DNA of 64,000 nucleotides from Rheum nobile (GCA_027886185.1 WOAB01000226.1:4340001-4404000), one strand, 5' to 3'; shown: positions 1-10,948, counted from the stretch's first letter. The notes: generated by a model from the letters alone, not told the origin. A program made the numbers and translations.

Positions 1-1091
1 ATATCCAGATCTTAAGTCGATCTTGGAGAACACCTTTGCTCCCTGCAATTGGTCCAACAAGTCATCAATCCTAGGCAAAGGATACTTGTTCTTGATCGTC
101 ACCTTATTCAACTCTCGATAGTCGATACAAAGTCGGAACGATCCGTCCTTCTTTTTGACGAACAAAACCGGGGCACCCCACGGCGATGCACTCGGCCTGA
201 CATATCCTTTGTCAAGAAGATCTTCAAGTTGATTCTTCAACTCTTGCATCTCAGCTGGAGCCATCCGATACGGGGATTTGGAAATCGGCGCCGTACCAGG
301 CTCGAGATCAATTGAAAACTCTACGTCACGATTTGGGGGTAATCCTGGAATTTCTTCCGGAAAGACATCCGAAAATTCCCTAACTATAGGAATATCAAGA
401 ACCTCAGGTCCATCCTTCTCAAGCGAATCCAAGTAGCAAAGGTACCCGACACATCCTTGTCGTAGTAGCTTAAACACAGCCATCGCATTGATCAGCTTGC
501 CGTTATCAGCGTCATTTCGACCTTTGAACTTGCACACGAATTGGCCCCCGGATGACATCGTCACCGTTCTTGAACTGAAGTCGATCACCGCCTTGTGATG
601 CGTCAGCCAATCCATACCAAGAATAATGTCGTATGGAGCCATGGCTATGCAGATTAAATCTGCCTCGAATTCCTTACCCTGAATGGTAATCGGAAAGTCG
701 GACAAATGCTTGGTTCCCACCAAACGTTCTCCATTAGGAAGATTAACGACGAAAGGGTCGCACGAATCATTGCACACTAAGTCTAACTTGTTAACACAGC
801 TATCCGAAATAAAGGAATGCGTAGCACCAGAATCAAACAAATGCACACTGAAGTAGAGTGAAGGTATAGAGTACCTTGAGCAATCGGAGCGTTGGGTCCA
901 TCTGCCTCACGCATCTCGTACAAGCGTTGACCCTGACTTCCAGAAACAGTTGGGGCCTTTCCACTGTTCTGAGCAGTCGTCTGCACTGAAGGGCTAGGAG
1001 TCTCGGCAGGCTTAAACCTAGGTCGGTTGCTCTGATGAACTGACCCTTGCTGCGACTCTACTCCCTTCTGCTTTTCCTGCTTGCAGAACTT
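1..1091 (-). pseudogene. Ty3/gypsy element A: protease and start of reverse transcriptase (partial pol)
   Basis: On the minus strand this stretch reads as retroelement pol and runs off the left edge. The aspartic protease core D-S-G-A is encoded at about 826-834, followed by a T-H-S-F-I context typical of plant chromovirus proteases. The N-terminal reverse transcriptase fingers/palm lie at about 1-270, with the [15 protein letters not shown] block, [11 protein letters not shown] and a following PLPRIDDLL. The catalytic YVDD, RNase H and integrase are outside the window. The frame that runs on from gag past its stop ends in a different frame from the protease D-S-G near 840-865, so at least one indel separates them. 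Together with the gag stop this makes the copy non-functional. The RT sequence style suggests a chromovirus (Tekay/Del-like), which is inference. Confidence 0.85.
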
Positions 1092-2204
1092 TTACAGATG
1101 ACCATCACGTCCACACCCAAAGCATGGCCTCCTCTCCTTCCGGCACTCAGTGCTCTTGTGTCCAGCAGTACCGCAGTTATAACACTGAACTGAACTCCTG
1201 GTATGCCCTGACTGCTGAGTCGATCCTCCTTGCGTCATCTCCGTCTTAGCTCTGCCGGATTTGGCGAAGTTAGACGGTGGCGCAGGGCGCTCAAAACCAC
1301 CTCCCTGGTTCTGATTCTGCATCGACTTCTGTCGGTTGCGCCTCTTGGTCGACTCCTCGAGAGTTACCTCCAGCTTATAGGCACAATCCACATACTGCTC
1401 CAAGGTAGAGCATGTGTTGTGCACCATTAATGGCTTGATATCCGGGTTCATCCACTCGTGGAAGTACCAGATCTTTTGAGCCTCGCTGGTGATCTCGGCA
1501 GTGGCGTACTGTAGAAGATGGTTGAACTTAGATGCCAACTCGGTCACTCTCAGACCATCAGTCTGAGGGTACAAGAACTCTTTATGCTTCTCCTCTCTCA
1601 TAGCACGAGAGAAAAAGCGATCAACCATCTTGGTCTTGAACATCGACCAAGTCAACACTGGGCTCTCAGCCAAACCAGTGCTCTCCCACCACTCGCTAGC
1701 CTCCTCCTTCAGCTGAAAAGATGCGATATGGACCTTCTCGGCCTCTGTACACTCCACGTTCCTGAACAGCCTCTCCATATGGGAGAACCAATGAGTCACT
1801 GTCACTGGCTCCCCTTTCCCGTTATAGCAGTCGGGTCTCATGGAAGTAATGGTCTTAAGAGCGCGACCATAGCTGTCCCTCGCCCTAATGGCAGTCTCCT
1901 GAATCACAGGGTTTCTGGGTTCCACAACATCAGGAACCGCTGCATGAATAGGCACCTCTTGTGCTTGAGGCGCACTTGGTCTCAAGACATCAGTAATAGC
2001 CTGCATCACGATCCCACGGATCGCCTCAACAGCTGCAGCGTCAAACAATGTCGGGGCCTGGGTCTGATCCTGACCTTCACGCCTCTGCTGGACGCGAGAC
2101 TCAGACTCGTGTTCATCCTGAACACCTTTTCCTGCTGGTCTGGGGTTTTGGCTGGTCCCAGCACCGGCTCGAGTCGAGTTTCTCGTGCTTCTTGGGTTCA
2201 CCAT
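1092..2204 (-). pseudogene. Ty3/gypsy element A: gag, stopped inside its second zinc knuckle
   Basis: This is a 370-codon minus-strand ORF. It starts with a low-complexity N-terminus, then has a retrotransposon gag capsid-like core (residues about 110-270, with WFSHMERLFRN and EASEWWESTG). A basic region follows, then the CCHC zinc knuckle CYNCGTAGHKSTEC. A second knuckle starts CFGCGRDGHL, but a TAA codon (1092-1094) falls between its His and its last Cys. The bases beyond the stop continue the knuckle (K-F-C) in the same frame. The stop is therefore a nonsense change in an originally longer gag or gag-pol frame, not a natural end. The protein would package element RNA into particles. The next 80 or so codons downstream stay open before a frame change ahead of the protease. 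Confidence 0.85.
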
Positions 2205-2493
2205 CTATTTACCGATCCAATTCCAAGCATTCAATACATTAATATTATGCAACATACTTATGCAATATATCAATGTAAATAAATCACTCAGAATAGATCA
2301 ACTTGGCATTTTATAGATGAACCTTCGAATTCTTACACAAGTTATACATAAGTTTATCATTCGAGCATTGGGACAACATTGCTCGAAGATATAAGTGTTT
2401 CTCATAGTACTTGCCGCAATACTGAAATATTACACAAAGTACAACTTGGAAAACTACGAAACGAACTACTACGATAGGCAACGCCACTCCTCC
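2205..2493 (-). other. Spacer between the upstream acidic ORF and gag of element A
   Basis: About 290 bp between the two minus-strand ORFs of element A. It is AT-rich in its middle and has no ORF of note. It could hold an intron or a leader for gag expression, but I see no convincing splice pair. Confidence 0.4.
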
Positions 2494-3423
2494 TCAAGGC
2501 GTTCCAAAACGTCTCCCATACGACTGGCTACCCGTGCATGGTCTCTTCGGGCTAGGCTCACCATCGAGCTCTGGCGATGGGTTTCGCACCCTGCTTGACC
2601 CTGAAGCACATAGTCCTAGCTCAGCCATGGTAAAGTATGGGTCGTCCATGACTGGTCCTTCTATTCCAGCCCTCCTCTGAGTACTGGCGATCAGCTCATC
2701 CCTCTGACGCTGCTGTTCTGCGGAGATTACCTCGCTTTGGCGGAGAATCTCCTGCAGCTCGGATTCCGACCTCCATCTCCTTGGAGTAGGGATAGGCTGA
2801 AATTCCCTGCCGTCACTTCTCCCAATACCGTACTCGGTATACAGTGCCTCCCAATCAGCTTCTGACATGGGTGCGTACTCTGGCACTGGTGACAATCCTG
2901 TACCGGGCTCCTGAATCTGCCCTCCAAGGTCCAACTCTGGATCCTCTTCTGGATCATCCTCTATGGGATCCTCTTCCTCGGGATCATCCTCGATGGGATC
3001 CTCTTCCTCGGGATCATCCTCGCTGGGATCCTCATCCTCGGAATCATCCTCGATCATCTCCTCGTCCTCGACAGGATCTTGCTCAAGCATCTCCTCTTCC
3101 TCCTCCTCGTACTCGATCTCCTCGGGAATTGGTCCCAGCAGAAAGTCGTCTTGGTAAACCCCTTGTTCATACCTTGACAACTCGTCTTCCTGCTCCCATT
3201 CCTGTACTCCCTCCACCCTTGGTGGCGGCACAGGTGCAGGTCTAGGGACCATAGCATTCCTGGCTACAAGGACAACCGACTCGGGGACAACGTGCTTGAC
3301 GTCTTCGGGTGGGCTACTCGGGCCTCCAACTTCGAAACATCGCTGAGGTAACGGAAAATCTAGCCTCGGCTGATCCGACTTGGCGTCTTCCGACCCCCTA
3401 CCAATAGAAAAGCAGACACCCAT
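2494..3423 (-). CDS. Acidic ORF upstream of gag in element A, with predicted N-myristoylation signal
   Basis: About 309 codons if the ATG at 3423 is used. A further upstream in-frame ATG exists at 3471, but the 3423 start gives MGVCFSIG, which fits the N-myristoylation consensus M-G-x-x-x-S with a Cys at position 4 suited to palmitoylation. The middle of the protein is strongly acidic, with glutamate runs and three or four EEDPIEDDP-type repeats. The C-terminal third contains a glutamine-rich, probably helical stretch (SAEQQRQRDELIAS) and a basic proline-rich tail. It is not gag: no CCHC and no capsid motif. It lies between the primer-binding site and gag, the position of the extra ORF1 known in some Ty3/gypsy lineages such as Ogre/Tat. 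Function unknown. Membrane targeting is inference from the N-terminus only. The frame is intact, unlike the pol genes beside it. Confidence 0.6.
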   Translation of the reverse strand: MGVCFSIGRGSEDAKSDQPRLDFPLPQRCFEVGGPSSPPEDVKHVVPESVVLVARNAMVPRPAPVPPPRVEGVQEWEQEDELSRYEQGVYQDDFLLGPIPEEIEYEEEEEEMLEQDPVEDEEMIEDDSEDEDPSEDDPEEEDPIEDDPEEEDPIEDDPEEDPELDLGGQIQEPGTGLSPVPEYAPMSEADWEALYTEYGIGRSDGREFQPIPTPRRWRSESELQEILRQSEVISAEQQRQRDELIASTQRRAGIEGPVMDDPYFTMAELGLCASGSSRVRNPSPELDGEPSPKRPCTGSQSYGRRFGTP

Positions 3424-3615
3424 CTTATCGAACAATAAGAAAGGAATTAGTCTTTCTAGACATAGAAGCAAGCTTACTATATCAGACTATAAAGAAGACA
3501 CGACTATGAACGGTGTTTTTAAATTCTTTTCAGAATGAAAATGCAGAGCCCTCTTTAAAGCATTTTGAAAACGAATAACTGGTTTATAAAAATTCCAAAC
3601 CCGTTTTAAAACTTT

Positions 3616-3628
3616 GGCTCTGATACCA
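3616..3628 (-). other. Primer-binding site of element A (tRNA-Met type)
   Basis: The minus strand reads TGGTATCAGAGCC, complementary to the 3' end of plant initiator tRNA-Met. It starts four bases after the LTR end at 3633, as expected for a minus-strand retroelement whose 5' LTR lies to the right. Confidence 0.85.
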
Positions 3629-3632
3629 CAAC

Positions 3633-6057
3633 TGTAACACCCCCAAAACTTAACCCTTTTGGAAAGGTATTACCGTCAGTGACCCCAGTGTTCCTTACCG
3701 AGATCACCCAAGGCTTTACCAAATAAATACGATTTATGAAATGCAATTGATACACAAAGATCAAGCATTAGATTTCAAAACATAACATTGTTGAGGAAAC
3801 AAGAGTTACGGGATTACAACCCAATCCCGAATAGGTCAAAACATAGTTTAAACCAAACACAACGGAAGACTAAGAAAGTAAGTTACAATCGGAGTTATTG
3901 TCCAAAGGATCATAACCTGATTAAAGAAATAATTAAAACATTCAAAAACCACCGCCGACTTCATAGTCCTTCTAATCTTCTGAGCTACTTCTTAACTGAT
4001 GTGCCGAATCAAACGGATGACACCAGCCAACCATGCAAGGGAAAATATTGGTTGGTTAGTCTAAATGAATAGACTAGCAAGGGAACAAAGCAGAATGGTT
4101 CGAAGCAGTTGTATTAGGTTAGACTCTTCGTCCCTCGAATAATAATCGAGTACGCTTGTCAACCACCATACTCCTACTGGAATAAACAAGAGGTATGCAC
4201 AAGAGAAGATTCTGGAAGACTGAATCTTCACAGAAATCGACTCGAAAGAAGACTCCAACTGAAATGAGTCTTTAAGGAAGCAATGACAAATCTCGAAAGT
4301 TACAGAATCATTCAACCATGATTTAAAACTGACTGAGATGTTTCGGTTCACGACCAACCTCATCGCCTACAGCGAATCTAGATTGGAAAGAGAACGTACT
4401 ACATTCAAGTCAAGATGAGTTTTCCTAGCTGCACTGAACTTAGCTGCACTACTCGCCCAAGGTGTATTAATTATGTGCGTCAAGGTAGCACTTATCTGAT
4501 TTATGTTCCAAAAACACACATCACGTTATAGACTTTTACATGTGTACCCCACCAATGGGACGACACATCTTAGTATACGTTTCGTCGAGAGTGACGTATA
4601 CCGAAAGGTTTGTGACACCAGCTAAGTGTCCTGTCTCTACACACATGTGTAAGAGACCGATCATGATCATAGAATAGTACCAGATGGGGACGAGCCATCC
4701 CGATACCAGATTATAAAGAAACGACTGGACCGAATCCGAGTAACGTTCCTATCTAACAGTGCTAACTAAACAGTTACAGCACCACCACATTTACAGGATA
4801 AATCCACATAAAGGCCCGAAAGGCGATCACAGATAATAGCGTTGTTCTAGCAGATATACAACCTATTATATGATTTTCAAAACAGTTTATCAAAACCGTT
4901 TCCAGACAAACAGAATATTCATTCCAAATTAATTACTCAGATAAACTACTGATAATTAATGTAAATATGGAACGAAAGAGCAAGAGCGAACCGCCACTTG
5001 CCTTACTCCGCAGAATAGTCTAAAGACGTCACTGGATTCCGGGCTCGACACGGTACAGCTCTGACAGCACAACGACCTTCGAGTCGACCCATAAAAGGAA
5101 CCCTAAGTTAGATCCGACATAAACAGTACGAATCTAAATACGGCGAAAGAACACGAAAGGAAAGACGCCATGACGACAACCGACCAAGCCAAAGCCACGA
5201 AGGCGTTATGGGCACTGGCGGCGGTCGCCGTTCTTGGCGGCGGTCGCCGTATTCATCACGGCGGTCGTCGTGAAGAACACGGCGGTCGCCGTGAAGAACA
5301 CGGCGGTCGCCGTGAAGAACACGGCGGTCGCCGTTAAGAACACGGCCGACTGAAATGAGAGAAAACTCACCCCAAAACACGAGCGGTTTGGCCTCCTTCG
5401 ACTTGCTTTGGCTTCTAACCTCCAAGGCTAACCAAAAGCTTCACAAAGGCACTCTGGAAACACACCAAAGCAACACCGGCGAGACCTCCGGCGAGCACAA
5501 GAAAACCGGCGAAAACAAAACTCCGGCGAGAGGCGAATTTGGCAGCGATTCGGGGTTGTAGATGACCCAAAACCCATGCCCAAGCTCACCTATTTATAGG
5601 CAAACCCCAAGGAATGAGCTGCAACCCCTCAGACGCGGCAACCGACGCAACGGCGCGCCTCGAACGACGCCGGCGACCATCGGGCAAAGCCCACTGGACA
5701 ATCACGGCGATCGCCGTAAATGCGGCGGTCGCCGTTGCTAGGCCTGTCGCGGCCAGCTAGAAGCTGACACGTTGACCTCTCGGGCCCAACCACGGCGGTC
5801 GCCGTTTTCCCCTTTTCCCGCCCATTCGGCTTTGAACGAGCATGACGATAAACCGGGATAAAAATTATCGTACGCGAAGGACAATTTAAAATTCAAGGCA
5901 GCTTGTCTGTATATTATTTCACTGAGAAAAATATTACAGATATAGAGCACATTACAGAATGTCTCAAGCTACCTGAATAAAATCCGACGTACACAACGGG
6001 TACTCGAGAAAATTCCATAATTCCCAAAATAACCTTACAAAAATACGGGGTATCACA
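3633..6057 (-). repeat. 5' LTR of Ty3/gypsy element A (2425 bp)
   Basis: On the minus strand the repeat starts TGTGATACCCCG at 6057 and ends GGGGGTGTTACA at 3633, directly before the primer-binding site, so the ends form a short TG...CA inverted repeat. The partner LTR is left of the window. The LTR interrupts the left LTR of element B. The five bases AATGA at 6058-6062 are the predicted TSD, but the other side is not visible. The LTR holds no convincing gene. Its most striking content is a GC-rich minisatellite near 5216-5344 and further copies of the same near-palindrome at about 5703-5736 and 5790. Confidence 0.8.
5216..5344. repeat. 21-bp GC-rich minisatellite inside LTR of element A
   Basis: About five tandem copies of a 21-bp unit built as ACGGCGGTCGCCGT followed by GAAGAAC or a variant. 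The 14-base core is a near-perfect palindrome. Single copies recur at about 5703-5716, 5720-5735 and 5790-5804. Open minus-strand frames across it are low-complexity translations, not genes. Confidence 0.85.
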
Positions 6058-6714
6058 AATGATGAACAAACTCACTTGAAGATCCAATAACCCAAAGCAA
6101 GAAAATAACCGTTTGGATGGAAACCACACAAGCACCTAGCCATATGCCTGTGTCTTCCAATCTTCTTTCTAAGGAAGAAAATAGCGTACATAAATAATAT
6201 GAGGGTTCCATAGGCCTAGAAAATAAATTAACATAATTTCCTAAAAATAATTTAAAATGCATTAAAAATATTCAAATTGAACCCGGACAAAAAACACGAA
6301 AAAACACTGAACGCACGGTTCGTGCACATGGACTGCACAGTCTTCTACTAGACCGTGTAGTGGACCGTAAAAGGTCATGTTCTTTATAAAACAGGGTGTA
6401 CGGTCCATGCACTGCCCGGTGACAGTATGTGTACCTCTGTTGGGGCATGGCCTCGTACTCCACTTCGGTTCGGTTGCGTCGTCACTTGAGTGGGGACCCA
6501 TTGATGAGGACGTCAAGACTTGAGTGACGCAAACGAGTTGCTCATGGGTGCCCTTGGGGGGCGTTTTGGTGGCCTTCGAATCGTCCCTCGGGTGCCATCA
6601 TACGGGGCACATTAAAGACGACGACGGAATTTGAGCGACGTGAATGAGTCATTCATGGGTGCCATTGGGGGTCGTATTGGTGGCCTTTGAACCATCCCTC
6701 CTTGGGTGCCATCA
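6058..6714 (-). repeat. Left (3') LTR of element B, truncated by element A
   Basis: This segment matches the right LTR at 43168-43674 through long shared stretches, for example the run around ATAACCGTTTGGATGG and the CACGGTC-rich block. It ends on the plus strand at CCATCA (6714), just before a C-rich tract whose minus strand is the polypurine tract. The first about 106 bp expected from the right copy are absent here because element A inserted at the AATGA site. The left copy also has an extra duplicated block (about 6555-6690) not in the right copy. Confidence 0.7.
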
Positions 6715-7973
6715 TTCTCCCCCACTTGACTTCGAATCGTCCTTGATTCGATGTCGGCGTAGGCAGCAAGGGTGGAGGGAAATATATCAACCACATGAAA
6801 CTTGGGACAAGCATAGGGCGTGGGCATAACGAGAATGGACAGCTTCTCGTTCCTCATCTCCAAAGGTGCAACAAGGGTCATAGTTGTAGACCCGTTGGAG
6901 GTGACATGGGACTCTGTAGGTGCATCAAGTGTGCCATTAGATGGATCATCAACCTATATGTCATCTTCCTCCTCCAAGTGGTCATGCATCTCCTCCGGAA
7001 TGTGTCCGTCCTCCTTCTCCAAGGGGGGGGGGGGAGGTTCTAGCGAAGGATAGTACGGCGCAACTCAGCAAACATACGGTTTAAAGTCTTGAGTGCCTCA
7101 GCACGGAGACGTGCAAGATACTCTTCCCTAGAGCACATGGTACGTAGACACCAAAACAAGAAAAAAAGGAAGTAGTACGCAACAAGGGAACAAGAAACCA
7201 TCGGGAAAAAAAGGCAGACCTTGCAAAGCAAGCATAAATGTCCAATTCAACAAATAAGAAGGCTCTAAGGCAATCTTAAATGCTAGCCAATGGGCAATAG
7301 AATTGCAAGTAGAACAAGAACATGCAAATGTTGAGCCTTCAAATTAAAAATTGCAATTAACTTCAATAACTAAACGTAAGAAGTATAACTAGCATGGAAA
7401 AAAGCACAACTAATTGTAACAAGCAGAAGAGTTGGAGAATTAAGAATCTCTACCACTATTGTAATTTATTTATTTTTTGAACGTGGAAGTCTTGACTCAC
7501 TTTGTAGTTAAGTGAGTTTTTTTATATATACTAGAGATGCAAAGTAAGCAAGTGCAAGAAAGAAGTACCACTAACAACTAGAATAGTTCAAGCAAACAGT
7601 GCAAAGCAATTGAACAATTCAAAAAGAAGAATTAACAAAAATATGAACTTGAATAAACATGCAATTATAGAAATTAGGGTAACTTAAAATATGAGGGGAA
7701 ATATGGAAATTGGGTATTAGTGGGGAAAAGGGGGGCGGTCGTGGATTTGGAAATTGCAAATGTGGGGGTGACGTACTGATGAAAGTATAAGCAAAGGGAA
7801 CTTGGAATGGGGTGACGTAGGTAGGAAGATGGTGGTGAGTGTGGGTAAGTTCACAGGCAACGGATAAAAATCAGGGGTGTTTCTAGGGTTTGAACGAAGA
7901 ATAAACTAATCTAGATCTTAAATGTTGAAAAGAAACAAATTTAAACTTGTAAAGCAAAAGAAATCTTGCCTCT
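6715..7973 (-). mobile_element. Internal remnant of element B with pol-end signature
   Basis: The minus strand next to the LTR carries a purine-rich tract (about 6715-6728) and the short reading DIESRTIRSQVGEND at about 6716-6760. This resembles the very C-terminal end of plant Ty3/gypsy polyproteins (ESRTxxFQ-G-E-D/N-D), immediately before the 3' LTR. No integrase, RT or gag domain is recognisable in the rest. A G-run of about 14 bases lies at 7023-7036. From 7040 to 7973 the DNA is AT-rich with no supported gene. I read this as a non-autonomous or heavily deleted Ty3-type element, split at 7973 by the CACTA insertion. Confidence 0.55.
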
Positions 7974-8410
7974 CACTACTATAGAAATGCCCAAATAACT
8001 CGGGCGTGTAAGAGCAAATAACCCGCACTTGATCCGGGTTAAAGGTCAGTGGTATATTTGATTTGGACCAAATAACCCGTACCTACATCCGGGTTATTTC
8101 CCCCGCACAATTTACCCGTCAAAAGATGATATCCGGGTTATTTGACAACTCTATAACCCGGATATATGTACATCTAAATTGAATGTAAATCCGGCATGAA
8201 AATACAGCGGGTTTTATAGATCCGGGTTATTTGCCTACGCAAATACACCGGTTACAGATCCGGGTTATTTGATATGTGAATACACCGGTTATAGATCCGG
8301 GTTATATGCGTAAACAAATAACCCGTTTAACCCAAAAAATCAAATCCGAGTTATTTAAAAAACCAAATAATACATCGGGCGTTTTATATCCGGGTTAATT
8401 GGTCTCGGTG
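7974..8410. repeat. Left terminal and subterminal repeats of the CACTA element
   Basis: A dense array of the motif CCGGGTTATTTG and its complement CAAATAACCCG, about 15 copies with small variations, begins directly inside the CACTACTA terminus. In En/Spm-type elements such arrays bind the TNPA-type protein. That role here is inference from family knowledge. Confidence 0.8.
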
Positions 8411-8572
8411 TTTTTCAGAATGTACGGATTGTTATATATTTATACAACATCCACAAATAATTATATTTTGCGCACCTGTCCTATTTCTATGTATTAATTA
8501 GCACCATTATCAAATTCATCGTCAAAATACCATACCATTTTTGCATCCAGATTCAGTATAATAGTTTGAAAG

Positions 8573-8604
8573 GGAAATCTATGTAATTAGAGGTTGAAAG
8601 GGAA
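8573..8604. repeat. 32-bp direct repeat, copy 1, flanking the HD-Zip fragment
   Basis: Identical over 32 bases to 9343-9374 (starts GGAAATCTATG, ends TTGAAAGGGAA). The two copies bracket the captured HD-Zip segment. Confidence 0.85.
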
Positions 8605-8687
8605 ACACAGCCTTAATATACTCTGAGCATAAACTAATTTCCTAATTAACTACTCCAATCTGCAATTATTGGATGATGGATAATTAA

Positions 8688-9322
8688 TTAATCCATAAAC
8701 AACCTAAAAAGTTGAATGTTCTTGAGCTCATGCAGCTCCTTCTGCAGCCTCTTGTTGTCCTCTGTCAGCTTCTCACACTGCTTGTTCAGTTCATCACACT
8801 CCATTTCTGTTTGCTTTAGTTTTATCTTGTGCAGTTACAACACAATTTCAATTTAATCACCTCATTATCTCATATACATATATATCAGTAATTAATTATT
8901 TAATTACCTTGCTCTTCTGTTTTGGAACCAGACTTCCACTTGACGTGGGCGTAGATTCAATTGCTTTGCCAGCGCTTGCTTTTGGTTTTGATCCATTCAT
9001 CATCATCAAGTCATCAACCAACCAATCATAAACAAATAATTCAAAGTCAAAGTTTTTTTTAAACATTTAAATTCACAATACAAAAATAGAATAAATTAAT
9101 TTTATAATTTCAATTGAGAAAACTACATACAGTATTAAGGGTGGAGTGATGTTTGAAGGAGTCTTCAAGAACATCAGATTGGTGCTTGGTTAGCCTCAGC
9201 TTCTTCCTAGGGCTTCCCTCTTCCTCTTCTTGATCAAACGATGTCGTTCTCTTCATACATCCCAAGTTGTTGTTGTTGCAGTAAGAAGACGGCGATCGCA
9301 AACTTGCAATAAAAAAAAACAT
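8688..9322 (-). pseudogene. Captured fragment of an HD-Zip class II transcription factor
   Basis: Three exon-like blocks lie on the minus strand. Block 1 (9131-9322) has a short N-terminus, then PRKKLRLTKHQSDVLEDSFK, the start of the homeodomain. Block 2 (8908 to about 8990) has [20 protein letters not shown], homeodomain helix 3. Block 3 (8688 to about 8823) has the leucine zipper with LKQTEMECDELNKQCEKL and ENKR/NKRLQKEL heptads, then LHELK and a stop. The class II CPSCE motif that normally follows the zipper is missing. A GT donor follows block 1 and a GTAATT donor follows block 2. The acceptor of block 2 is unclear, and the join of blocks 2 and 3 does not keep the frame cleanly. Introns are retained, so it was copied from genomic DNA. 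It lies inside the CACTA and is flanked by 32-bp direct repeats. Confidence 0.85.
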
Positions 9323-9342
9323 GAATAAATGACAAATTATCA

Positions 9343-9374
9343 GGAAATCTATGTAATTAGAGGTTGAAAGGGAA
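9343..9374. repeat. 32-bp direct repeat, copy 2
   Basis: Identical partner of 8573-8604, lying just upstream (minus-strand sense) of the HD-Zip fragment's first ATG. Confidence 0.85.
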
Positions 9375-10171
9375 CCAACTTTCAGTCAACTATCAGAATA
9401 TCATAGTAAAATTAGAGTAGTAGAGTTTATCTCTAAATGCACATATGCAAAACCTTGCAGGAAAATTGATTTTAAAAGCAGCTTGACCAAATCTTAGACA
9501 GAAAAGGCTCTCTGTAAAAGCAACTCCCCACCCAAAGAGAGACTGCAAATTGAACCTTCTTCTGAACTGTTTGGGCAAGTGGTTTGAGTATATATATAAA
9601 TGGAAGCAGGGGCAAGCTAGAAAAAGATATATAAATGTAAAGTTCATCTTGTATCCATGTAGATTTAAACTTCTCTATTAGTTGGGACCAACCAAAACAA
9701 CACTCCACATGATCAGTATAGATTAATTCAGTGTAGGGATACTCTGTAAAGCAATATAAACCACAAGTAATGAAGTTTTTATTAGGAATGATATCAAAGT
9801 TGCGTCTGCAGACCTGTTCTTTGCTTGAAACTATGATTTTTTTTTTGTGTGAGACACGTTATAGATCATTAGATCTTATGGTCCACACATGCATTTTTTG
9901 AAAGCAAAAACTATTCTCCTTGTTGTCCAACCTGTCAATCCTAAATAATCATTTTTGGTGTTTTTTGAATGGGCCCTAGGACTAGGAGACTGCAGATTTC
10001 AATTCATACTTAATAATCAAAACACTTCTTCCATTTGGCAGTTTATGAATTTGACTTCTAAATGCAGCCATTGAAATAGTATTCCAAACTTATCTTCTAC
10101 AAACAAATTTCCATTTTTCCACTGTATTTGTTTGAAGCATATGATAGCAAGAATAAGGTGAATATATTTAC
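9375..10171. other. CACTA interior without supported gene
   Basis: AT-rich DNA between the two captured gene fragments. The part next to the HD-Zip fragment could include captured 5' leader or promoter. No protein family was recognised in any frame. Confidence 0.4.
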
Positions 10172-10948
10172 CCAAGGAACTCCGAAAGGCCCCCTATTCC
10201 AACAAACTTGAAGGGCTCTGGACCTTCCCTCGGCAGATCCTATTCCATATAGGTAAAGCATCAACCGTTCAAGTCAACACCGAGATGCTCATTAATTAGG
10301 CAGGGACCGAATCTAAAAAAGCATATATACAGGATACCTCTTCCTCAGCAGCTTCTAGACCGCCTTGAACCCAAAAGACATTTTCGTAGCCAGCATTACA
10401 TAGCATCTCACAAGCAGCAAGAGATCTGGCTATGTGATTAGATAGCAGAGTGATGTGAGATTCAGTTAAATCAAGCCACATATCTCAGGAGTCAAACTAT
10501 AGGGTCATTTCGAGCTTAAACTTGTTGGAACTCATTTTTAAATGTGGTGCCGGTAACTTTTCCGGGCACAATTTCGGTGGGCTCCGGCCAACGATAACAC
10601 CGGAAAATGGAAGCATTGGATTCGTCTACGCTAGCACATTCTCATAATGTACTCATACGATAAAAATGAATTCCGTTTGAATGAGAAATGGAGGCCCAAA
10701 GTTGGTTGCATGCAATGCATAACTTGGGGAAATGTTGGGGTAAAAATTTGTCCCACATTGGAAGTTTGGAGAAAAAATCACTAGTATATATAGTAGGAAA
10801 ATGGAACCAAGGTTGTGGCCTTGGGTCACCACCCATGTGTAATGGAGAGAGGACCTGGTTCATCAAGACCACACGCGCCGAGCCACGTTGGTTGCATGCA
10901 ATGCATAACTTGGGGAAATGTTGGGGTAAAAATTTGTCCCAAGGTTGT

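Noticed and set aside
1518..3245. Plus-strand ORFs of up to 254 codons
   Set aside because: Antisense of element A gag and of the acidic ORF; they have no family features.
9393..9708. Minus-strand ORFs of 78-84 codons rich in Phe/Leu
   Set aside because: AT-rich low-complexity readings upstream of the HD-Zip fragment, with no start context or family.
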